Shown one piece after another: positions 1 to 5,264 of a DNA stretch of 5,264 nt. Origin of the DNA: Paludibacteraceae bacterium. GTDB lineage: Bacteria; Bacteroidota; Bacteroidia; Bacteroidales; Paludibacteraceae. Position 1 is the stretch's first letter; every line of letters starts with the position of its first letter. Under the pieces are notes generated by a model, which was not told where the DNA came from, ran no database searches, and was given only the letters and a program-made list of their open reading frames with translations. Both the position numbers and the translations under genes were made by a program. Location: the NCBI GenBank assembly GCA_904502115.1, contig CAJGDW010000103.1:1-5264 (forward strand), given 5' to 3'.

Positions 1-230
1 ATGCGTTTGATGATTAACCCTTTTTGACCTACGTTGCAATAAAAGAAGGAATAGGTGGTAGGTTTGGTATTGTCTTGAATCAAGCCCAAATGGTACGATT
101 CTCTGTCAAATAGCATGGTGGCTTCGACAGGAGGTATAGAATCAGTATTCTCAGGCATGTCTTGTGCACAAATAGTCGTAGAAATACCCATTAACAGGTA
201 TAATAGTAAGAACCATTTCTTTTGCTTCAT
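1..230 (-). CDS. Secreted DUF1573-like protein, N-terminal part (cut by window edge)
   Basis: An open frame starts at the ATG at 228-230 and stays open for 76 codons to the left edge, so only the N-terminus is present. Residues 1-23 form a signal peptide: a basic MKQKK start, a hydrophobic core rich in Leu/Ile, then a likely cleavage after ICA before QD. The mature part has the pattern typical of the start of a DUF1573 domain: a Phe-Asp strand (MLFDRESYHLGLI), then a strand YSFFYCNVGQKGLIIKR matching the family's 'F.F.N.G...L.I' stretch. The SCGC motif expected next would lie outside the window. It is probably a paralogue of the 312-719 protein. The family is common in Bacteroidota and exported; its function is not established. 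A strong terminator separates this gene from 312-719, so it probably has its own promoter. Family assignment is moderately sure because the domain is incomplete. Confidence 0.72.
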   Translation of the reverse strand, partial: MKQKKWFLLLYLLMGISTTICAQDMPENTDSIPPVEATMLFDRESYHLGLIQDNTKPTTYSFFYCNVGQKGLIIKR

Positions 231-252
231 AACGTATTTTGTTTACAACGTA

Positions 253-260
253 CGAAGATA
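253..260 (-). promoter_or_regulatory. Possible -7 box for the left-edge DUF1573 gene
   Basis: On the minus strand TATCTTCG differs at one base from the Bacteroidota -7 consensus TAnnTTTG and lies 22 bases upstream of the ATG at 230. No convincing -33 TTG element is seen at the usual distance. A promoter is expected here because the terminator just upstream should stop read-through from 312-719. This is inference from position and a weak motif. Confidence 0.3.
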
Positions 261-261
261 C

Positions 262-295
262 AAAAAAAGAACGACTGTTGGGTCGTTCTTTCTTT
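262..295 (-). terminator. Rho-independent terminator after the DUF1573 gene
   Basis: A perfect 10-bp stem (AAAGAACGAC at 266-275 with GTCGTTCTTT at 282-291) encloses a 6-base loop (276-281). On the minus strand the 3' arm runs into a run of seven T residues (268-262), a classic intrinsic terminator placed 17 bases after the stop codon of the 312-719 gene. The opposite strand is also T-rich after the stem, so it could work in both directions, though no plus-strand gene ends here. No clear terminator is seen between guaA and the DUF1573 gene, so this may end transcripts from both. Confidence 0.88.
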
Positions 296-311
296 ATAAA
301 AATAAGATTCC

Positions 312-719
312 TTAGTTAGCTTGGGGTTTTGGAACCACAGAACCTTTGATGTTCAAGATAATAGCCGATGCTTTTTCATCACCAGCTTTTTGGTAGTGGA
401 TGGTAATGCTTTTGTTAAAGTTACCAGGACGACCAGCTGGGTTGTAAGTAGCGGTGATGTAGCTGCTTTTACCAGGAGCGATGGGTTCTTTAGGCCAGTT
501 AGGAGTGGTGCAGCCGCATGATGCACGTACGTTGGTCAAAGTAATAGGTTTGTTGCTAATGTTTTTGAATTCAAAAATAGCTTCTACACGTCCGTCAACT
601 TCTTGAATGGTACCAAAATCGTGTACGCGTTTTTCAAATTCCAAAGCTTGTGTATCTTGGGCAAATACCATACCAGCAAATGCAAACAAGACACTTAAAA
701 GAAATAATTTGGTTTTCAT
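312..719 (-). CDS. Secreted DUF1573 domain protein (135 aa)
   Basis: A short exported protein. Residues 1-20 are a signal peptide (MKTK, hydrophobic core, cleavage likely after VFA before QDTQ). Residues 26-126 form one DUF1573 domain: FEKRVHDFGTI at 28-38, an 'IFEFKNISNKPITLTNV' strand pair at 48-64, the hallmark SCGCT at 67-71, a 'PIAPGKSSYITATYNP' stretch at 79-94, and a last strand ILNIKGSVV at 121-129. The layout is that of an Ig-like beta-sandwich and fills nearly the whole mature protein. The role of the family is not established; single-domain copies are frequent in Bacteroidota and are expected in the periplasm or at the cell surface. The two Cys residues (68 and 70) are conserved family positions. 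The start at 719 is the only one that supplies the signal peptide. The gene lies 79 bp downstream of guaA without a clear terminator or promoter between them, so co-transcription is possible. A strong terminator follows. Confidence 0.93.
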   Translation of the reverse strand: MKTKLFLLSVLFAFAGMVFAQDTQALEFEKRVHDFGTIQEVDGRVEAIFEFKNISNKPITLTNVRASCGCTTPNWPKEPIAPGKSSYITATYNPAGRPGNFNKSITIHYQKAGDEKASAIILNIKGSVVPKPQAN

Positions 720-798
720 AATACGGTGTATTTTAAAATTTGTCTTTTTGTTAGACGGGAATAATTTTTAAAAGTTTATCGATAGGATAATATTTTTA

Positions 799-2106
799 TT
801 ATTCCCACTCGATGGTTGCGCTTGGTTTTGGCGACATATCGTAGCAAACACGGTTTACATTAGGAACTTCTGCCAAAATGCGTTTGGTGATTTTGTCTAG
901 AATAGTCCAATCGATGTGTTCGATGGTAGCGGTCATAGCGTCGATGGTGTTTACGGCGCGGATGATTACTGGCCAATCGTAGCTGCGTGCGTTGTCTTTT
1001 ACACCTACCGATTTAAAATCGGGAACGATGGTAAAGTATTGCCATACTTTTTTGTCTAGGCCTGCTAGGGCAAATTCTTCGCGCAAGATAGCGTCCGATT
1101 CGCGTACGGCTTCTAAACGGTCGCGGGTAATTGCACCCAAGCAACGAACACCCAAACCAGGACCAGGGAAGGGTTGGCGATAAACCATTTCGTAAGGCAA
1201 ACCTAATTCCAAACCGCAAGCACGAACTTCGTCTTTGAATAGTTGGCGGATAGGCTCTACCAATTCAAATTGCAAGTCTTCGGGCAAACCACCTACGTTG
1301 TGGTGCGATTTTACCATTTTAGCGGTTTTGGTACCACTTTCTACAATATCAGGATAGATGGTGCCTTGACCCAAGAAGTCGATGCCGTCTAGTTTGCGTG
1401 CTTCTTCTTCAAATACGCGGATAAATTCACCACCAATAATTTTACGTTTCTCTTCGGGATCTTCTACGTTTTCTAGTTTAGTTAAGAAACGTTCGGTAGC
1501 GTCTACATACACCAAGTTAGCGCATAGTTGTTTGCTGAATACGTCTACAACGGCTTCCGATTCGCCTTTACGCATCAAACCGTGGTTAACGTGTACGCAA
1601 ACCAAGTTTTTGCCAATGGCTTTTAGTAACAAAGCAGCTACAACAGAGCTGTCAACACCACCCGAAAGTGCCAAAAGAACTTTGCGGTCGCCTACTTGTT
1701 GGCGGATAAGTTCAACTTGGTCATTTACAAAGTTGGTCATGTTCCAGTTGGTTTCTGCTTGGCAGGTATCAAAAACAAAGCCTTTAACGGCTACTTTGAT
1801 GGCTTCTTCGTCGTTGGTAAATTCGGGTAGTTTAACATCGCACAATGCTTTGTCGTGACCTGCTGCCATTACAGGGAAACCTGCTTGGTAAATTTCTGGC
1901 AAAACGTCAATTTCTACACCGTCTATTACGTGGTTAGGGCCACCGTTAATAATAATACCCTTTACATTGGGCAATTTTTGCAACTCAGCGGCAGTAATGT
2001 CGTGTGGGTAAATTTCACTGTAAACGCCTAGGGCGCGGATGGCTCTAGCAAGCACGGTATTTTCGTGGCTTCCTAAGTCCAAAATGACAATCATGTCTTG
2101 TTTCAT
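799..2106 (-). CDS. guaA: GMP synthetase with degenerate amidotransferase domain (435 aa)
   Basis: Converts XMP to GMP using ATP and a nitrogen donor, the last step of guanine nucleotide synthesis in the cytosol. The synthetase half is complete: the PP-loop SGGVDSS at 148-154, HVNHGLMRK at 172-180, DPEEKRKIIGGEF at 216-228, GQGTIYPDIVESG at 246-258, KSHHNVGGLPEDL at 266-278, RQPFPGPGLGVR at 310-321, and the C-terminal dimerisation domain ending KPSATIEWE. The N-terminal half is clearly derived from a class I glutamine amidotransferase (VILDLGS at 7-13, LGVYSEI at 26-32, NGGP at 54-57), but the nucleophile elbow, normally GICYG, reads AAGHD (81-85) with Gly83 in place of Cys. The His-Pro-Glu segment is absent. 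Only about 27 residues join Gly83 to the FVFDTC linker (110-115), where usual enzymes have about 110, so the protein is roughly 80 residues shorter than the 505-525 typical of the family. Inference: it cannot hydrolyse glutamine and uses ammonia or a partner subunit. Met5 is an alternative start. A promoter-like box lies upstream. Confidence 0.93.
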   Translation of the reverse strand: MKQDMIVILDLGSHENTVLARAIRALGVYSEIYPHDITAAELQKLPNVKGIIINGGPNHVIDGVEIDVLPEIYQAGFPVMAAGHDKALCDVKLPEFTNDEEAIKVAVKGFVFDTCQAETNWNMTNFVNDQVELIRQQVGDRKVLLALSGGVDSSVVAALLLKAIGKNLVCVHVNHGLMRKGESEAVVDVFSKQLCANLVYVDATERFLTKLENVEDPEEKRKIIGGEFIRVFEEEARKLDGIDFLGQGTIYPDIVESGTKTAKMVKSHHNVGGLPEDLQFELVEPIRQLFKDEVRACGLELGLPYEMVYRQPFPGPGLGVRCLGAITRDRLEAVRESDAILREEFALAGLDKKVWQYFTIVPDFKSVGVKDNARSYDWPVIIRAVNTIDAMTATIEHIDWTILDKITKRILAEVPNVNRVCYDMSPKPSATIEWE

Positions 2107-2148
2107 TGTCGTGAATATTTGTAGTGGTTAAATGAAATATTTAGAGCA

Positions 2149-2156
2149 CAAAGTTA
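2149..2156 (-). promoter_or_regulatory. Promoter -7 box for guaA
   Basis: On the minus strand the sequence is TAACTTTG followed by TGC, an exact match to the Bacteroidota -7 consensus TAnnTTTG, 42 bases upstream of the guaA ATG. This would give a leader of roughly 35 bases. No clear -33 TTG is visible in the A/T-rich stretch upstream. I saw no purine-riboswitch-like structure in the short leader. Confidence 0.6.
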
Positions 2157-2291
2157 GAAAAAAATGTTTTTTTTGTATGTATGCGAAGGCGTTTTTTTAT
2201 AAACGAGCGATAAAAAACTTCCAAAATGAAACTTTCTATTTCAGAATTGTTAAAACCTAATGTGCGGAATGCATAGAAGAAATAAAATTGT

Positions 2292-2299
2292 TATCTTTG
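2292..2299 (+). promoter_or_regulatory. Promoter -7 box for the glycosyltransferase operon
   Basis: TATCTTTG followed by C exactly fits the Bacteroidota TAnnTTTG -7 box and lies 39 bases upstream of the ATG at 2339. It should drive all three overlapping genes that follow. A -33 TTG at normal spacing is not evident. No recognisable SOS-type operator palindrome is seen around it, although the last gene of the operon is umuD-like. Confidence 0.6.
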
Positions 2300-2338
2300 C
2301 ATAATTTTGGACTTGTTAAAATAGTTTAAACATTAGCA

Positions 2339-3514
2339 ATGGATTTAAATCGACTTAAAATAGGGTTGTTTAATGAATGTTTTCCTCCTATTCAAGATGG
2401 TGTTTCGCAGGTGGTAGAAAATTACGCGCGCTTGATGCATCAAGCAGGTCATGATGTTACCGTTGCAACCGCCAAAGTTCCCTCGTTCGATTATCCTCAT
2501 CCCTACAAAGTTCAAAATATTTTATCCATTCCTATACCTGTTAGGCGCCCTTACCGTTGGGGATTACCCACCTGGATGGTGCCTTGGCAGCCTATTTACA
2601 ACTTTCAATCGGATATTATTCACGTGCATTCGCCTTTTACGGCATCGCGCATTGCGCTTAAATTGCGTAAAAAGTACGGCATGCCCGTAGTGGCTACTTT
2701 TCATTCTAAATTCAAAGATGATTTTAGGGCTTCGGTACCATCGGATACCATCGTCAATTGGATGGTAAAAAATATCATGCAAGTATTTGCAGCGGTAGAC
2801 GAAGTATGGGTAGGTGCTCCTGCTGTTTTGGAAGTAATGCGCGAATACGGTTTTAAAGGACATGCAGAGGTGGTGCCTCATGCCATTGATTTTGACTTGA
2901 CAGGAGTAAATGTTCCGTTGCTAAAAGCCCAATCGAAATCCGAATTGGGGGTACCTGCAGACGTGCCTTGCTTTTTGTTTGTAGGGCAAATTATTCATGC
3001 AAAAAATGTGCTTTATACCCTAGAGGCGTTGCGTTTGTTGCATCAAAAGAACATTCCATTTAAAATGTTCTATGTGGGTAAAGGGAATGCATCGGACGAA
3101 TTGGTGCATACCATTAAACGTTACGGCATGCAAGATTGCGTGGAGTGGGTAGGCCAGCTACACGATAGAGAAGAATTGCAAAAATACTATGCAGCGGCCG
3201 ATTTGTTCTTATTCCCATCCTTGTACGATACCTTGGGATTGGTAGTAAGAGAGGCGGCAGCGCATCAAACCCCTTCGTTACTTTTAGAAGGGTCTACTAG
3301 TGCAAAAGATATGTTGCACGGCCAAAATGGTTTCTTGGCACCGCAAACAGGCGTGGCAGATTTTGCACAAGCCATAGAGAATGTACTATCGGATACCGAA
3401 TTACGTCTAAAAGTTGGGGAACAGTCGGCTATGTGTTTAGGTAAAACATGGAATCAGGTAGTGCCTGAGGTGGTAGATAGGTATCGATCGTTAATAATTA
3501 GAAAGCAAAAATGA
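2339..3514 (+). CDS. GT4-type glycosyltransferase, possibly acting on a lipid acceptor
   Basis: A 391-residue retaining GT-B glycosyltransferase resembling family GT4. The N-terminal acceptor domain has the glycine-loop region PPIQDGVSQVVENYARLM (16-33), the strand DIIHVHSPFTASRIAL (92-107) and VVATFHSKFKDDF (117-129). The C-terminal donor domain has FVGQIIHAKNVLYTLEAL (214-231), MFYVGKG (243-249), WVGQLHDREELQKYYAAADLFLFPS (270-294) and the region corresponding to EX7E (297-305). The HxHSPF and TFHS segments recall the diacylglycerol glucosyltransferase/PimB-like branch, so a membrane lipid acceptor is plausible but unproven. Two active-site differences are visible: the first Glu of EX7E is Asp297 (second is Glu305), and the Arg that usually follows the glycine in 'VGR...K' is Gln217, while Lys222 is kept. 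There is no signal peptide or membrane segment, so it is probably cytosolic or peripheral. It is the first gene of a three-gene operon and overlaps the next by ATGA. The substrate cannot be read from sequence. Confidence 0.9.
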   Translation: MDLNRLKIGLFNECFPPIQDGVSQVVENYARLMHQAGHDVTVATAKVPSFDYPHPYKVQNILSIPIPVRRPYRWGLPTWMVPWQPIYNFQSDIIHVHSPFTASRIALKLRKKYGMPVVATFHSKFKDDFRASVPSDTIVNWMVKNIMQVFAAVDEVWVGAPAVLEVMREYGFKGHAEVVPHAIDFDLTGVNVPLLKAQSKSELGVPADVPCFLFVGQIIHAKNVLYTLEALRLLHQKNIPFKMFYVGKGNASDELVHTIKRYGMQDCVEWVGQLHDREELQKYYAAADLFLFPSLYDTLGLVVREAAAHQTPSLLLEGSTSAKDMLHGQNGFLAPQTGVADFAQAIENVLSDTELRLKVGEQSAMCLGKTWNQVVPEVVDRYRSLIIRKQK

Positions 3515-4623
3515 GCAAACAAAATACAGTAGATACAACCGAACAAACGGTAAAAAACGGATTAAAAACCAAACACATTGTTTGGCCCGTATTATTTGGT
3601 TTGATTGGTGTGGTGTGGATGGTAGTAAACGAGTTTAGTGAAATTACCTCTTCGTCCGAACCTTTTTCTACCTTTTTTACTCCTACTACCTTTGTCTTTT
3701 TGTTGCTGGCCATCGCGCTTATTGTGATACGCGATTTGGCAGGCATGGGTCGTTTGTATTTATTGGCCGATAAAAAGTTGGGTTTTGGTGCGCTTTTCCG
3801 CATCAGGATGTTGTACGAATTTACTTCGGCGGTTACTCCTTCTGCAGCGGGTGGCTCTACATTAGAGATGATTTTTATCAACCGAGAGGGCATTAAGTTT
3901 GGTCGCAGTACTGCTATCTGCATTTTGTCGTTGTTTTTGGACGAGTTGTGCTTGGTATTGTTGTTTCCCCTTGTCTTTTTGTTCTTCCCGGTTGCCGATT
4001 TCTTTACCATAGCGGGCAATTCCGCTACGGCCATCGCCTCGCTGTTTGCCGCAGGTTATATTGCTAAGTTGGTGTGGGTGAGCATTTTGTTTGTGGGTAT
4101 TTTTGTAAAACCCGAAGCCATATCGTGGATGATTAGCAAACTGTTCTCGATTAAATGGCTTAAAAAGTGGAAATTAAAAGCCTTTAGAACAGCAGTTGAT
4201 ATCAAGGCTTGTTCAAAAGAAATGCGTCATAAACCCTGGCATTTTTGGCTAAGCAACATCCTTTTAAGTATTGTACTTTGGGTGAGTCGTTTCTTAATTG
4301 TAAATGCGCTTATCTTAGCCTTTGTACATAGCGATACCGTATTAAGTTACTTTGATCACGTGGTAGTTATGTTGCGTCAAGCCATTGTAATGGTGGTAAT
4401 GATGATTGCTCCTACCCCTGGTGGTAGTGGCTTTATTGAAGTTATGTTTGAGTCATATTTGGGCGACTTTATTCCAAAAGGCATGGCGTTGTTGCTAATT
4501 GTAATGGTATGGCGCATGCTTACTTACTATAACTACTTGATTATTGGTGCCATCATAACTCCCCGTTGGTTGGCCAGACATTTTCCCCGTAAAAAAGGAA
4601 AAGAATCCAAACAAGAGGCATGA
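3511..4623 (+). CDS. Flippase-like UPF0104/LPG synthase TM-type membrane protein
   Basis: A 370-residue polytopic inner-membrane protein of the lysylphosphatidylglycerol synthase transmembrane (UPF0104, AglD/MprF N-terminal-like) family. Hydrophobic segments lie near residues 22-40, 58-77, 137-160, 172-199, 246-272, 286-301 and 322-349; the cytosolic-looking tails are polar and basic. Family signatures are the first-loop TPSAAGGSTLE at 109-119 (after FRIRMLYEFTSAV) and PTPGGSGFIE at 301-310. There is no C-terminal aminoacyl-transferase domain, so this is the flippase-like part alone and not a full MprF. Homologues are thought to move lipids or lipid-linked sugars across the membrane. With the glycosyltransferase upstream (4-bp ATGA overlap), the natural reading is export of that enzyme's lipid-linked product, an inference from context. 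It overlaps the next gene by ATGA too. The start codon inside that overlap gives a full-length family member. Confidence 0.9.
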   Translation: MSKQNTVDTTEQTVKNGLKTKHIVWPVLFGLIGVVWMVVNEFSEITSSSEPFSTFFTPTTFVFLLLAIALIVIRDLAGMGRLYLLADKKLGFGALFRIRMLYEFTSAVTPSAAGGSTLEMIFINREGIKFGRSTAICILSLFLDELCLVLLFPLVFLFFPVADFFTIAGNSATAIASLFAAGYIAKLVWVSILFVGIFVKPEAISWMISKLFSIKWLKKWKLKAFRTAVDIKACSKEMRHKPWHFWLSNILLSIVLWVSRFLIVNALILAFVHSDTVLSYFDHVVVMLRQAIVMVVMMIAPTPGGSGFIEVMFESYLGDFIPKGMALLLIVMVWRMLTYYNYLIIGAIITPRWLARHFPRKKGKESKQEA

Positions 4624-5039
4624 TACCTCATCGTATTGATACCGATGCAGAGGCAAAGTTTGCCTTGTGTGGCGATGTGAAAGCAGGTTTTCCGTCGCCT
4701 GCCGAAGGTATTGCCGAAAATTTGGATTTGATTAAATTGCTGGTACGTCACAAGGCATCAACCTTTTTCTTTCGTGTGAGTGGTGTGTCGATGGTAGATG
4801 CAGGCATGGACGAGGGCGATATCATCATTGTGGATAGAAGCCTATCGCCCTACAACGGCTGCAAGGCCGTTTGCTATTTGGACGGAGAATATACGGTCAA
4901 ACAGGTAGAAATTCAGGATAAGCAAGTTCGTTTGCTCCCTGCTAATCAAAACAACGCTACCTATCAGCCCATAGAGGTAACTCCCGATAATCAATTTGCC
5001 ATTTGGGGCGTGGTTACTTACGTTATCAAAAAGATGTAA
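4620..5039 (+). CDS. umuD: UmuD-like S24 self-cleaving serine peptidase
   Basis: A complete 139-residue protein of the UmuD/LexA S24 family. There is no DNA-binding N-terminus, and the length equals E. coli UmuD, which argues against LexA. Visible parts: the cleavage region VKAGFPSPAEG (20-30) with the scissile bond expected between Ala22 and Gly23; NLDLIKLLVRH (34-44); the nucleophile motif SGVSM (54-58) with catalytic Ser57; DEGDIIIVDRS (64-74); the general-base region GEYTVKQ (89-95) with Lys94; and the C-terminal FAIWGVVTYVI (126-136). In the known system, RecA filaments trigger cleavage and UmuD'2 joins UmuC as translesion polymerase V. Here the gene is translationally coupled by ATGA overlap to a flippase-like gene, not to umuC, and no umuC follows within the remaining 225 bases. 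It could be the UmuD partner of a polymerase farther right or elsewhere, or it may have another target. Family assignment is very safe; cellular role is less so. Confidence 0.93.
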   Translation: MIPHRIDTDAEAKFALCGDVKAGFPSPAEGIAENLDLIKLLVRHKASTFFFRVSGVSMVDAGMDEGDIIIVDRSLSPYNGCKAVCYLDGEYTVKQVEIQDKQVRLLPANQNNATYQPIEVTPDNQFAIWGVVTYVIKKM

Positions 5040-5040
5040 T

Positions 5041-5082
5041 GACTCGGGCGTAGCCCTCGTGTCGCTTGTCGCTTGTCGCAAG
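5041..5082 (+). repeat. Intergenic hairpin plus 7-mer tandem repeat after umuD
   Basis: Directly after the umuD stop, GGGC (5046-5049) pairs with GCCC (5053-5056) around a 3-base loop, with outer GAC (5041-5043) able to pair with GTC (5061-5063). The unit GTCGCTT follows in two full copies and one partial copy (5061-5079), ending in a small CTTG/CAAG hairpin (5072-5082). No T run follows, so it is not a standard intrinsic terminator. It looks like part of an interspersed, non-coding repeat block. Confidence 0.6.
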
Positions 5083-5117
5083 TATTCGGTGGCTGAGCTT
5101 GTCGAAGCCCCCGAATA
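5083..5117. repeat. REP-like palindromic hairpin with TGAGCTTGTCGAAG core
   Basis: Twelve bases at 5083-5094 pair with 5106-5117 with a single mismatch (T5090 against C5110); the outermost seven pairs are TATTCGG/CCGAATA. The 11-base loop holds GAGCTTGTCGA, and an alternative inner stem GCTT/AAGC (5097-5100 with 5105-5108) is possible. The core, reverse complement CTTCGACAAGCTCA, resembles abundant interspersed palindromes I have seen in many bacterial genomes; that comparison is from memory and not from a search. No T run follows on either strand. Confidence 0.65.
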
Positions 5118-5162
5118 ATCGTTTAGTCGTTGAGGCGATTCAATCTGACGACATTTGGTGGA

Positions 5163-5263
5163 GGTCGGAAAAAGATTTATATGTGCAAAAACGTTAAGCA
5201 AAATGTGTTGTTTGAGCGAAGCGAGTTCACATTTTGTAGTTTTTGTATGTGTAAATCCCGACC
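5163..5263 (+). repeat. Long foldback repeat, possibly a structured RNA or MITE-like element
   Basis: The two ends form an imperfect inverted repeat of about 101 bases. GGTCGG (5163-5168) pairs with CCGACC (5258-5263). ATTTA (5175-5179) pairs with TAAAT (5252-5256), and CAAAAAC (5186-5192) with GTTTTTG (5239-5245). CAAAATGTG (5199-5207) pairs with CACATTTTG (5228-5236). Between the second and third blocks both arms read TATGTG (5180-5185 and 5246-5251); in plus-strand RNA these pair through four G-U and two A-U pairs, giving an unbroken 18-bp helix. The 20-base apical loop contains GAGCGAAGCGAG. The T-rich stretch at 5240-5244 after the inner stem could make that stem a weak terminator for the umuD operon. 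The element may continue past the window edge. Confidence 0.65.
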
Positions 5264-5264
5264 G

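Noticed and set aside
118..130. GGTGGCTTCGACA resembling the reverse complement of the palindrome core at 5091-5105
   Set aside because: It lies inside the coding frame of the DUF1573-like gene, matches for only about ten bases and has no hairpin partner, so it is best taken as chance.
115..315. A 66-codon plus-strand frame opposite the left-edge DUF1573 gene
   Set aside because: Antisense to a frame with a clear signal peptide and DUF1573-like strands, and it runs through the terminator.
1382..1858. A 158-codon open frame on the plus strand inside guaA
   Set aside because: It is the exact antisense of the conserved GuaA synthetase region; the composition (Ser/Thr/Leu-rich, no domain) is what an antisense frame gives, and it has no promoter or start context.
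2157..2291. Possible riboswitch or operator between the divergent guaA and glycosyltransferase promoters
   Set aside because: The stretch is AT-rich with homopolymer runs, without a stable GC-containing stem or clear palindrome; it also lies upstream of both predicted starts, so it would not be in either leader.
3498..4034. A 178-codon open frame on the minus strand across the flippase-like gene
   Set aside because: Lys/Asn-rich low-complexity translation antisense to a strongly supported membrane protein; no family resemblance.
5041..5063. The hairpin right after umuD as an intrinsic terminator
   Set aside because: The GGGC/GCCC stem is short and no T run follows it, so it does not meet the usual pattern.
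4842..5201. A 119-codon open frame on the minus strand over the end of umuD and the repeat block
   Set aside because: Half of it is antisense to umuD and the rest translates the palindromes and the 7-mer repeat; peptides of this kind are typical artefacts of interspersed repeats.
5181..5264. An ATG-started frame open to the right edge (28 codons, begins MCKNVKQNVLFERSEF)
   Set aside because: It lies entirely inside the foldback, is Cys/Phe-rich with no domain, and its FERSEF stretch is simply the translation of the GAGCGAAGCGAG loop. A real partial gene starting here cannot be fully excluded without more sequence.

Overview
The window looks like a chromosomal segment from a Bacteroidota bacterium, probably Bacteroidales-like. 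The evidence is moderately low GC, start codons without convincing Shine-Dalgarno sequences, and TAnnTTTG-type promoter -7 boxes (2149-2156 on the minus strand, 2292-2299 on the plus strand). Two secreted DUF1573-type proteins fit the same lineage. I cannot name the genus from sequence alone.

Left half, minus strand (read right to left): an unusually short GMP synthetase gene (guaA, 799-2106); a small secreted DUF1573 protein (312-719); a strong intrinsic terminator (262-295); and the start of a second secreted DUF1573-like protein (1-230) that runs off the left edge. The GuaA protein has a complete ATP-pyrophosphatase half. Its N-terminal glutamine amidotransferase half has lost the catalytic Cys, the His/Glu pair and roughly 80 residues, so it should depend on free ammonia or on a separate amidotransferase.

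Centre: a 232-bp AT-rich divergent intergenic region (2107-2338) carries one recognisable promoter facing each way. Nothing else convincing was seen in it.

Right half, plus strand: a tightly packed three-gene operon (2339-5039) in which each downstream gene overlaps its neighbour by the 4-bp ATGA arrangement. The genes encode a GT4-fold glycosyltransferase, a polytopic flippase-like/UPF0104 (LPG synthase TM-type) membrane protein, and a complete UmuD-like S24 self-cleaving serine peptidase. The first two look like a module for making and moving a glycolipid or other lipid-linked sugar. The third normally belongs to SOS mutagenesis beside umuC, and no umuC overlaps or follows it before the window ends.

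Right edge (5040-5264): no credible gene. It holds back-to-back intergenic repeat structures: a 7-mer tandem repeat, a REP-like hairpin containing a TGAGCTTGTCGAAG core, and a long foldback of about 101 nt (5163-5263). The middle 18-bp helix of the foldback is continuous only if G-U pairs of the plus-strand RNA are allowed.

The best candidates for a second look are the pseudo-amidotransferase GuaA, the UmuD-containing lipid-sugar operon, and the plus-strand RNA-like foldback.
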